Positions 16,447 to 25,300 of a DNA stretch of 64,000 nucleotides are shown piece after piece (positions within the stretch are counted from its first letter, which is position 1; every line of letters begins with the position of its first letter). Origin of the DNA: Streptomyces nymphaeiformis (GTDB taxonomy: Bacteria > Actinomycetota > Actinomycetes > Streptomycetales > Streptomycetaceae); the NCBI RefSeq assembly GCF_014203895.1, contig NZ_JACHJY010000003.1, positions 310,001-374,000 of the forward strand. Direction: 5' to 3'. The translations under genes and the position numbers were made by a program. The notes below the pieces were generated by a model. The model saw only the letters and a list, made by a program, of their open reading frames with translations, made no database searches and had not been told where the DNA came from.

Positions 16447-17600
16447 CGGGCGCTCCTCGCCTCTGCGATCTTCTTCCTCACCATACGGTTCACGTCCTCG
16501 ACCAACAGAACGGTGTAATCGGGCAGGAGGTCCTGCAACTCCGCGCGCTGCGCAGCTCCGCGGTGGTCCGGGAGGACGATGGTCTTTGCGGCGAGCGGCT
16601 TCTTGGCGACCTCGTCGGCCAGTGCGGCGGCACTGGCCACGTCCTTGAGATCGATCGCCCACGTCCAGCCGAGTTCCTCGATGGTGAACCTCAAGTCGTA
16701 GGCGTCCTGTCGAGGCCACAGTTCGACAGACAGGGGCGGCTTGCCGTCCCACCTCTTGTACAACTTGAGCTCCTCGACGCCGGGTACGACGATGTAGCGC
16801 CACACCGGGAACTCCACGCACACCGTCTGACGGTTGCCATCGCGCTGTACGACCTTCGCCGCGGGTTGTCTGCGCACCGTGTCATCACGCGGGCGGAGCT
16901 TGGGAGGTTGCCCGTCAGGCAAGGTGCGGATGGCGTATGCGGCGTTGTGGGCTCGGTAGCTGCAGCGCACTGATGCCCCGTTGACTCGCATGGGCCAGCG
17001 GCACTCCGGGCATGGCCACCAATAGCGTCCCTCGTGGGCGCGGTCTGGCGGCAGGGGCACGTAGCGGACTGGAGGCAGAATCCCCGCCTTGCTGCACCAG
17101 TCGGCGATGGCCTGCCGTTCACCGGCAGGGTGCTCGATCGGGAAGCGCCGACGAACTACGTAATCGGCATCGCTCGCACCCATCTTGAGTCCCAAGAAGG
17201 CGTCTCTTTCGACGAGTTCGTGCTGCATCCACGTCCATGTGGGCATCCAGCCACGACCGCGATCGCCTCGTTCAAGTAGTTCGACGATCGCCGAGCAGCC
17301 GTCGGAGTAGACGTCGTCGCTGATCTCGCCCCATTCCAGGACCGTGATCTGCCCAAGAGGGTCGCCCTCGAAGACTTCGGGAGCAAGTCGGCAAAGCGGG
17401 CCGCGAGACAACTGGTCGACGAGTTCAGCAGGCGTCAGCGCCTCACCTTCAGCCCCGAGGATGGAGTTGACCACCCCGGTCATGCTCATGACTTCGCGCC
17501 AGGCCCGGGATTCGTCACGCCGGATCGACCAGGCATAACCCAGACGGACGGTGGCACTGACCAACCTCGTCCGACGTCGACTCATAACGGCATCAAGCAC
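16443..17600 (-). CDS. PD-(D/E)XK-like protein of the pPIWI_RE three-gene island
   Basis: A 385-residue first gene of the operon. The middle carries a zinc-binding-like cluster (WWPCPECRWPM, then C and H in VRCSYRAHNAAY). The C-terminal third fits a restriction-endonuclease fold: ELWPRQDAYDLRF supplies an Asp, followed by WTWAIDLKDVAS with a D-x-K signature. This matches the REase-type partner reported next to pPIWI_RE genes. GTG 17600 is preferred because GGAGGA (17607-17612) is six bases upstream; a GTG at 17606 would touch the ribosome site. It overlaps the helicase start by four bases (GTGA). Assignment depends on the operon as much as on its own motifs; metal-binding residues are a by-eye reading. 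Confidence 0.72.
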   Translation of the reverse strand: MLDAVMSRRRTRLVSATVRLGYAWSIRRDESRAWREVMSMTGVVNSILGAEGEALTPAELVDQLSRGPLCRLAPEVFEGDPLGQITVLEWGEISDDVYSDGCSAIVELLERGDRGRGWMPTWTWMQHELVERDAFLGLKMGASDADYVVRRRFPIEHPAGERQAIADWCSKAGILPPVRYVPLPPDRAHEGRYWWPCPECRWPMRVNGASVRCSYRAHNAAYAIRTLPDGQPPKLRPRDDTVRRQPAAKVVQRDGNRQTVCVEFPVWRYIVVPGVEELKLYKRWDGKPPLSVELWPRQDAYDLRFTIEELGWTWAIDLKDVASAAALADEVAKKPLAAKTIVLPDHRGAAQRAELQDLLPDYTVLLVEDVNRMVRKKIAEARSAR

Positions 17601-17612
17601 CGTCACTCCTCC

Positions 17613-18023
17613 ATCTCACTTTACTGAGTGTTCTTGACAGAGAGCTCTGTGTGACGGAGGCGATGATGCCGGAGCCTTCAAGGCTCGATCGCAAGCACCC
17701 CAGCCGGGCGTGGCGGACCGCCCGCGACCTACCCCGCACTTGACCTGGCCGTTTGCCCCAGCCGGGACCGGGAGGACAAATAGGAGATTCACTCGCTCGG
17801 GTGATCTATCCATTCCGCTTTACTCACAGCGAGGGGGCTCGAGCCGACGTTCGATCCCTCGGCGCCAAACGGCCGTCCATACCGGGGCCACTTTCGGTCA
17901 GTGGACCTGCCCAGTGTCCTGATCAGGGCGAAAGCACCTCGGGCTGATCTCTTGGCCGATTAGAGTGGTGGCGGACAAGAGCGCCGGTCGAGTGCGGCGC
18001 GGTGGAAAGGTGAGTCGGTACGG
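17613..18023. other. Divergent intergenic region between the pPIWI_RE operon and the kinase operon
   Basis: About 410 bases with no plausible gene on either strand. It should hold the promoters of both defence operons. AGAGCTCT at 17641-17648 is a perfect short palindrome. TAGAGT at 17961-17966 is a good -10 element about 58 bases before the kinase ATG, with no clear -35. A stretch near 17850 (GTTCGATCCC) resembles part of a tRNA T-arm but fails to pair fully. Confidence 0.5.
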
Positions 18024-19199
18024 ATGAGCGGGGTGCCCACGCGGATCGGCCGGTACACGGTGGCGCGGGATCTCGGCTCGGGCGGGATGGGTGAGGTCTA
18101 TCTCGCCTACACGCCGGCAGGCGATCCTGTCGCGGTGAAGGTGATCCGCAACGACAAACTCGATCCGCTGACTCGTGCGCGCTTCGAGAAGGAGGCGCTG
18201 ATCGCCCGCACGGTGATCGGCACGAACCGGGTGGCCCGCTTCCTGGACGCGGACCCTTACGCAGACCGGCCGTGGCTGGCCATGGAGTACGTGGCCGGGC
18301 GCACGCTGTTGGCCTGCGTGGACAGCGATGGCTTGCTTCCCCTGCCTCTGGTGGCCAGCCTCGGGGCATTGCTCGCCGAAGGCTTGTCGGCAGTCCACTC
18401 CGCAGGGCTGCTCCATCGAGACCTGAAGCCGCAGAACGTCATCCTGGGTGATGACGGACCGATGATCATCGACTTCGGGCTGGGCGCGTTCATGGATGCC
18501 TCGCAGGAGACGCTGTCGCACAGCGGCATGATCATTGGCACGGTCCGGTGCATGCCGCCTGAGCAGGCCGGCGGCCATCCGCAGGTGTCACCTGCAGCGG
18601 ATGTGTACGCGCTGGGCACGGTCCTGCTGTATGCGGCGGCTCGCCACTATCCGTATGACGGATCGCGCTGGGAGGCGATTGCGGCACAGGTGACCAATGC
18701 CGAGATCGCTCCCGATCTCTCTGGTGTGCCTGCGCCGCTGGTGCCCCTGTTGGAGTCGATGCTTGCCCACGTGCCGGAGGAACGGCCGACTCTGCAGGCG
18801 GTCTCCGATGCGTGCGCGAGGGTTCTCTCCGACTCCGGGACGACACCGGCCGCCGCCCGTCTCGCGCTGATCGCCCACACCAACGGGGGCGGGTCTCCGC
18901 CGGCCCCGAGTGAGCCGCTGACGGTGTCGTTCGAGAAGCTCATCCACGAGCAGGCTGACCGCATCGAGCACGACGAACCGGCAAGCCCGCTCGACGACCC
19001 TGCGCGCGTATCGCAGGCCGAAGCAGACGAATCAGAGCCGGATCCGGACGAGCCTGAGGCTCTCCTGCCCGAACCGGCCCCGGGCTCCAAGACGCGGAGC
19101 GACCCACCAAGGCCGGGGGCGGCCAGGGGACGCCCCCCTGCATCAAAGCGGATCGCGGACGAGCTGCGCGCGTTGTATGCCGCCGATCCCGTTCTGTGA
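18024..19199 (+). CDS. Cytosolic Hanks-type serine/threonine protein kinase
   Basis: A 391-residue protein with a complete kinase domain in residues ~8-270: glycine loop [12 protein letters not shown], Lys in VAVKVIRND, catalytic loop [16 protein letters not shown] in [11 protein letters not shown], and MPPEQAGG in place of APE. No membrane segment or PASTA repeats follow; the last ~110 residues are acidic and proline-rich and end in a short basic helix ([17 protein letters not shown]). All catalytic residues are present. It lies ahead of, and in line with, the SNF2 helicase, methylase and DEAD helicase genes, separated by about 130 bases, so it is likely the first gene of that cluster or its regulator. 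Kinases occur in BREX type 2 (PglW) and other phage-defence loci. The ATG has only a weak, distant GGAAAGG site. Confidence 0.85.
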   Translation: MSGVPTRIGRYTVARDLGSGGMGEVYLAYTPAGDPVAVKVIRNDKLDPLTRARFEKEALIARTVIGTNRVARFLDADPYADRPWLAMEYVAGRTLLACVDSDGLLPLPLVASLGALLAEGLSAVHSAGLLHRDLKPQNVILGDDGPMIIDFGLGAFMDASQETLSHSGMIIGTVRCMPPEQAGGHPQVSPAADVYALGTVLLYAAARHYPYDGSRWEAIAAQVTNAEIAPDLSGVPAPLVPLLESMLAHVPEERPTLQAVSDACARVLSDSGTTPAAARLALIAHTNGGGSPPAPSEPLTVSFEKLIHEQADRIEHDEPASPLDDPARVSQAEADESEPDPDEPEALLPEPAPGSKTRSDPPRPGAARGRPPASKRIADELRALYAADPVL

Positions 19200-19329
19200 C
19201 ACCTGCGCTGACAGTGCTGGGTGAGAGTCTTTGTCGGAATGGCGTGCTCGGACGGCGTAGTCCGTTGTTTGCAGGCGCCTGGAGTGTGGGCGGCCGTCGG
19301 TGGTCGCTGGTGATGGATCGGAGCGGACG

Positions 19330-22300
19330 TTGAGCGTCGAGGCGGAAGCCGTGGGCGGCCAGGGCGATCCGGCGTGGGACGCCTGGGAGCCGGAGGACGC
19401 TGCGGCTTCGCGGCGGACCACCGGGTCCGCTGGCTACGCCCCGGGGTCGCAGGTACTGATCCGCGACGAGCTGTGGCTCGTCCGGAACTCCAAGGACGTC
19501 GGCGAAGACGGGTGGATGGTGGAGGTCACCGGCATCTCGTCCTTCGTACGCGGCACGGACGCGGTCTTCTATAGCCGGCTCGACGCGATCCAGGTGCTGG
19601 ATCCGCGGGAGACGCGGCTTGTCCCGGACGACTCCCCCAACCACCGGCGAGGCCGCCTGTTCCTTGAAGCGGTGATGCGCAAGACGTTCCTGCCGCAGAC
19701 CGAGCATGGGCTCGCGCTGGCCGACGGGTTCCTCATGGACCAGCAGGTGCACCAGTTGCGGCCCGCCGAGCTGGCGCTGTCGCTGGAGAAGAACCCGCAG
19801 CCGCGGATCCTCATCGCCGACGTGGTGGGTCTGGGCAAGACCCTCGAGATCGGGGTGCTGCTCGCCGAGCTGATCCGGCGCGGGCGCGGTGAGCGCATCC
19901 TGGTCGTGACCCCACAGCATGTGCTGGAACAGTTCCAGCGGGAGCTGTGGACCCGGTTCGCGATCCCGCTCGTCCGTCTGGACTCCACCGGCATCCAGCG
20001 CATCCAGCAGGACATTCCAGCCGGCCGAAACCCGTTCGCGTACTTCAAGCGCGCAATCATCTCCGTGGACACGCTCAAGAGCGACGTCTACGCGCACCAC
20101 CTCGAGCACACCAACTGGGACGCCGTCGTCATCGACGAGTCCCACAATCTGGTCAACCGGGGCACCAAGAACAACGAGCTCGCCCGCCTCCTGGCCCGGA
20201 AGACCGATGCGCTGGTGCTGGCGTCGGCCACGCCCCACAACGGTCGTGCCGAGTCGTTCGCCGAGTTGATCAAGATGCTGGACGAAGCGGCCATCGCCAA
20301 CCCGTCGAAATACGAGGTGAAGGACCTTGAACACCTCTACATCCGGCGTACGAAGACGACAGCGGAGGTCCGCGACTCGCTGAAGGGTGCCTGGGCGGAC
20401 CGTGGACCGTCCCAGCCGATCCACGTACCGGCCGGCGAGAAGGAGCTCGCCGTCTTCCAGGAGCTCGCCACGCGCTGGATTCCGGCCGACCCCGACCAGT
20501 CTTCGGTCAGCCGGCACCAACTGGTGCCCTACCAGCTCTTGAAGTCCTTCCTGTCCTCGCACAAGGCACTACTGGAGACCGTGAAGACGCGACTGGCGAC
20601 GCTGGACAAGCAGCCGGCCACCGAGTCCGCGAGAGGCGGGCAGCGGACGGCACGTCCGGTCGACCCGGCGGCTCGCGAGGCGGCCAGGCAGGCGGAGCGA
20701 GCGGCCTTGCTGGACCTTCGGGGTGTGGCCGAGCGGATCCAGGACGAGGACTCGGCGAAGCTGGCGGCCCTCCTGGACGAGTTGCGCACCATGGGTGTCG
20801 GACCCGGCTCGGAGACCCGCGTGGTGGTGTTCTCCGAGCGCATCCCCACGCTGAAGTGGCTCGCGGACGCAGTCCCGACCGCGCTCGGCTTCCCGCGCGG
20901 TGCCGACCCCGACGAGAACAAGCCCTGGCTGGCCTTCGGTGGCGCGGTGCAGGTCATGCACGGGGACGCCACCAGCGACGAGGAGCAGCAGGCCATCGTC
21001 GAGAAGTTCGGGCTGCGCGACGACCCCGTGCGCATTCTGTTCACCGGCGACGTCGCCTCCGAAGGCGTCAACCTCCACCAGCAGTGCCACCGGCTGATCC
21101 ACTTCGACCTGCCGTGGTCCCTGATCCGTATCGAGCAGCGCAACGGCCGTATCGACCGCTACGGCCAGGAGCACCGGCCGGAGTTCCGGGCTCTGATCCT
21201 CACCAGCGGCATCCCCTGGCGGACGGACGAGACGACCGGGGAGCCCCGTACGCTGGACGACCGTCTCGTGGGCGAGAAGCTGCTCAAGCGCGAGGAGGAA
21301 GCACACAAGATCGAGGGATCGGTGGAGGCGGTCACCGGCCTGTACCGGGCCAAGGAGGAGGAGAACCGCCTCACCCAGGACCTGATCGCCGGCCGGACCG
21401 TCGAGGAGTCCATCAAGCAGTCCCAGCAGGCGGGCGCCGCGTTCCTCTCCGGACTGCTCGGCCAGGTGGGCGCCGTTCCGGAGCATCCCGAGGTCCGGCA
21501 GGCGTACGTGCCACGCCTGTTCTCGTCCACCGCTGACTACTTCGACGAGGCACTGCGTCAGGTCTGCCGTCCCAACCCCGAGGACCAGCTCTCGCTGCGC
21601 CGCGACGACGACGGCACGATCGCCTTCGAACCTCCGCGAGACCTGCTGTACCGGCTGAAGGCGCTGCCGAAGTCGTACCTCGACGAGCAGCGGATCATGC
21701 CCCGGAAGGCCGAGCCGGGACGGATGCGCATCACCTTCTCCAAGGACCTCGCAGACCGGCGTTTGAAGGCGGCCCGTGAGTCGTCCAAGTCGCAGTGGCC
21801 GAACGTCTCCTACGTCACCGACGTCCACCCGGTCCTGGACTGGCTGACCGACAAGGTGCTCGTCGAGGTGGGCCGCCACCAGGCCCCCGTCCTCGCCGCC
21901 TCCGTGGAAACACCAACCTTCCTGGTCCAGGGCATCTGCTCCAACGCCCTGGGCCGGCCCACCATCGTCGAGTGGATGGCCGTCCACGGCGAACCGAACG
22001 ACCTTCAGGTGACGCCTCTGACCCCGGAGGTGCTGGAGGACTACGGCCTGGGTCCGACGATGCCCGGCCGCGCCGCGCCGCACGACCTCGACGGCCTGAC
22101 GGAGCTCGTCCCCGGCGCCATCAACAGGGCGGAGCAGCACCTCCGGGACTTGAGGGAGGCGTACGGCGAAGAGATCGAGGAGATCCTCGCCCCGTCCCGC
22201 AAGCGCGTCGTGCACTGGCAGCAGGAAGCCTTGTTCTCTTCTGACGGGACGGGCAAGCGAGGAGTGAACCTCAGCGCCAGCAGGCGGCTGAGCCTGCTCA

Positions 22301-22389
22301 AGTCCCTGCAGACCACGGGCGAGCCGATGCTGCGTCTGCTCGCCGTCCTGGAACCGCTCAACGCCGCTGAGGGAGGCACCGACCGATGA
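19330..22389 (+). CDS. SNF2-family helicase (DrmD-like)
   Basis: A 1,019-residue SF2/SNF2 ATPase. Motif I is ILIADVVGLGKTLEIG, motif II AVVIDESHNLVN, motif III LVLASATPHNG, motif V LFTGDVASEGVNLHQQ and motif VI RIEQRNGRIDRYGQ. A long C-terminal part (~350 residues) has no motif I recognise. DISARM systems of type 1 begin with such a helicase (DrmD) followed by an adenine methylase, the order seen here. TTG 19330 is chosen because GGAG at 19320-19323 is six bases upstream; a longer start at GTG 19300 is possible. The stop overlaps the methylase start by four bases (ATGA), so the two are translationally coupled. The helicase call is firm; DrmD equivalence is inferred from context. Confidence 0.85.
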   Translation: MSVEAEAVGGQGDPAWDAWEPEDAAASRRTTGSAGYAPGSQVLIRDELWLVRNSKDVGEDGWMVEVTGISSFVRGTDAVFYSRLDAIQVLDPRETRLVPDDSPNHRRGRLFLEAVMRKTFLPQTEHGLALADGFLMDQQVHQLRPAELALSLEKNPQPRILIADVVGLGKTLEIGVLLAELIRRGRGERILVVTPQHVLEQFQRELWTRFAIPLVRLDSTGIQRIQQDIPAGRNPFAYFKRAIISVDTLKSDVYAHHLEHTNWDAVVIDESHNLVNRGTKNNELARLLARKTDALVLASATPHNGRAESFAELIKMLDEAAIANPSKYEVKDLEHLYIRRTKTTAEVRDSLKGAWADRGPSQPIHVPAGEKELAVFQELATRWIPADPDQSSVSRHQLVPYQLLKSFLSSHKALLETVKTRLATLDKQPATESARGGQRTARPVDPAAREAARQAERAALLDLRGVAERIQDEDSAKLAALLDELRTMGVGPGSETRVVVFSERIPTLKWLADAVPTALGFPRGADPDENKPWLAFGGAVQVMHGDATSDEEQQAIVEKFGLRDDPVRILFTGDVASEGVNLHQQCHRLIHFDLPWSLIRIEQRNGRIDRYGQEHRPEFRALILTSGIPWRTDETTGEPRTLDDRLVGEKLLKREEEAHKIEGSVEAVTGLYRAKEEENRLTQDLIAGRTVEESIKQSQQAGAAFLSGLLGQVGAVPEHPEVRQAYVPRLFSSTADYFDEALRQVCRPNPEDQLSLRRDDDGTIAFEPPRDLLYRLKALPKSYLDEQRIMPRKAEPGRMRITFSKDLADRRLKAARESSKSQWPNVSYVTDVHPVLDWLTDKVLVEVGRHQAPVLAASVETPTFLVQGICSNALGRPTIVEWMAVHGEPNDLQVTPLTPEVLEDYGLGPTMPGRAAPHDLDGLTELVPGAINRAEQHLRDLREAYGEEIEEILAPSRKRVVHWQQEALFSSDGTGKRGVNLSASRRLSLLKSLQTTGEPMLRLLAVLEPLNAAEGGTDR

Positions 22390-25300
22390 GCACTGATTTC
22401 GACTCCTTCAGCAACCGCGGCGAGTACTTCGCCGCGCACTACTTCGCCGAGCAGCTCGGAACCGACCTGAAGAAGGGCCTGTTCGCCACCTGGGCCCTGC
22501 GCGAAGGCGATGAGAACGACCCGCGGAAGACACCTCGGGAACTGCTCCGCTCGCTGCGCGGTGCCTACCTCTCTGAAGACGTACGTGGCTACTTCGCCGA
22601 CGCCGCCGAGCGCGACGCCGGGGACGAGGTCCGACCGAGCACCCACAACAACCCCGAGTGGCGCAAGCGCCTCGCCGAGTGGCACCAGACGATCCTGCAC
22701 GCCCTCGGCTTCGAGGCCACTCCCACCGAGATCACCGTCCACCGTGCCGGACGCGACCACTCCCTGCCTGTGGCCTACCACGGCCACGGGATCATCGCCC
22801 TGGATTGCGGCTGGGCCGCCGACAACGACGCCGCCCTCGACGCGACCGGACCCGGCCGACTGCTGCACCCGCTGCGTGTCAGTGCGAGCGAGACGTACGA
22901 GACCGGCCAGGCCCTGGCGTCCTGGCTGTTCCAGAGCGAACAAGGCGAGGCCGGCGGACCCCGCCCCCGTTTCGTCCTGTTGCTGTGCGGCGGCGTGCTC
23001 GTCCTCGCCGACCGCCAGTCCTGGAACGAGGGCCGCTACCTCGCCGTCAACCTCGACGCGGCCCTGGAACGCAACGATCGCACCCAGCAGGGCGAACTCG
23101 CCACCATCGCTGCGCTGTTCAGCCTGGACGTGCTCCGGCCCGGCGAGAACGACCAGAGCCGGGCCATCGACGCCCTGCTGAAGTCCTCCGGCGCCAACGC
23201 CGCCGGCGTCTCCGGCGAACTGCGCCACGGGCTCCAGCGCTCGGTCGAAATCATCGCCAACGAAGTCCTCGCGCGGATGGCCGAGCCGAAGAACGGCGTC
23301 TCCCCGGCCGACATCGAAAGCCCCAAGATCCCCTTCTCCCGGGAACTCACCCGCGAATCCCTCCGCTACCTCTACCGGATCCTGTTCCTCCTCTACGCCG
23401 AGGCCCGTCCCGAGCTCGGCATCCTCCCCGCAGACGACGGAAGCTACGAGGCCGGCTACTCCATGGCCCGCCTGCGCGAACTCGTCGAACGCGACGAGGA
23501 GCTCGTCGAGGAGGAGGCCCGCGAAGGCTTCCACCTGCACGAATCCCTAGACGTCCTCTTCAACAAGGTCAACTTCGGCCACCGTCCGTACGGCACCGAG
23601 GACGACGACGACCAGCCCGGCGACGACGAGGAGACCCGCGCGGCCAAGGCCGCCCGCCGCAGCGAGGACCGCGGCCTGCGCTTCGAACCCCTGCGCAGCG
23701 AACTCTTCGAGCCCGGCTCGGTCCGCCTCATCGGCAGGGGTGTCGTCGACCCCCGCAGCGACGAGGACGACGCCCCGCGCTGGCTCGACCTGCGCCTGCG
23801 TAACGCCGCTCTGCACGAGGTACTGCGCCTGCTCACCATGAAGAAGGGCAAGCGCGGCGAGCGGGGCGGTTTCATCTCCTACCGCAACCTCGGCATCAAC
23901 CAGCTCGGCGCTGTCTACGAGGGCCTGATGTCGTACACCGGCATCATCGCCGAGGAGGAACTGTGCGAGGTCGCCAAGGGTGGCGACCCGGAGAAGGGCT
24001 CCTGGCTCATCCCCTCCCACAAGCAGGACCAGTACCCCGACAAGACCCTCGTCCACTACGACGAGGACGACGCCCGAAAGGGTCTGCGCGGCGTCAAGAA
24101 GTACGAGCACGGCTCCTTCGTCTACCGCCTCGCCGGCCGCGACCGCGAGACCTCCGCCTCGTACTACACGCCCGAGTCACTGACCCAGGTCACGGTTGAG
24201 CTCACCCTCAAGCACCGCCTCGACCAGGAGCACGACGCCGCCGGCAACGTCGTCAAGACCCGCGCGTCCGAACTGCTCAAGTACAAGATCTGTGAGCCAG
24301 CCCTCGGCTCCGGTGCCTTCCTCAACGAGGCGATCAACCAGGTCGCCGAGGAGTACCTCCGCCGCAGGCAGGACGAGCTGGGTGTCACCATCCCGACTGC
24401 GGACGCCCTCACCGAGAAGCAAAAGGCCAAGGCGTACATCGCTCTGCACAACGCGTACGGCGTCGACCTCAACGCCACGGGCGTCGAGCTCGCCGAGGTG
24501 TCCCTCTGGCTCAACACCATGCACCCCGGCATGCGAGCCCCGTGGTTCGGCCTTCACCTGCGCCGAGGAAACAGCCTCATCGGCGCCCGACGAGCGGTCT
24601 ACGCGGCCGACGATGTCACCGGCAAGGAGTGGCTCAAGGCCAAGGGCGCCCTGGCCCCGCTCCCGCTGCCCTTCCTCAAGAACGGCGAGCCTCAGCCGCT
24701 CCCCCCGGACGCGGTTCATCAGTTCCTCCTTCCGAGTCCCGGGTGGGCCGCGGTCGCGGGCTCGAAGGAGGCCAAGGAACTGGCGAAGGAGGGTGTCGAA
24801 CAGCTCGCCGCCTGGAAGAAGGGCATCCTTCAGCGCCCCAAGCGCAGCAAGGCCGGCCGGGCGAAGAAGGAGCCGGTGTCTCAGTTCACCAGCCTCCGGG
24901 ACGCCGCCCGCCGAGTCGAATTCCTCTGGTCGCTTGTAGCCAAGCGCATGGAGCTCTCCGAGCAGGCTATCGCCCGCCGGATCGACGTCTGGGGCGCCGA
25001 CCCGGCCGCCCCCGAGTATGCCTTCCTCCACCGCCCTGACCAGGCGGTTACAAAAGAGCAGGTCCTCGAAGATCTCTTCAACGCCGCGGACACTCCGTAC
25101 TGGCGCCTGAAGAAGATCATGGACGCCTGGTGTGCGCTCTGGTTCTGGCCTGTCGATAAAGCCGGCCTGCTCGACGGTACGGCTGGTGAGTACGCGGCGC
25201 GACTGGAGGTGACTGGAGCGGACAGCCTCAGCCGCCTGCTCGACGGCGCGCCGCTGGTGTTGGAGTCCCCCGCTGCTCCAGTCGTTGAACCGGAACCGGC

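Noticed and set aside
17840..17870. tRNA 3'-end-like text (GTTCGATCCC)
   Set aside because: The T-stem has a mismatch, no acceptor stem or CCA-compatible end follows, and no anticodon arm lies upstream.
20569..22215. 548-codon minus-strand frame opposite the SNF2 helicase
   Set aside because: Antisense shadow; the plus-strand frame has complete helicase motifs.
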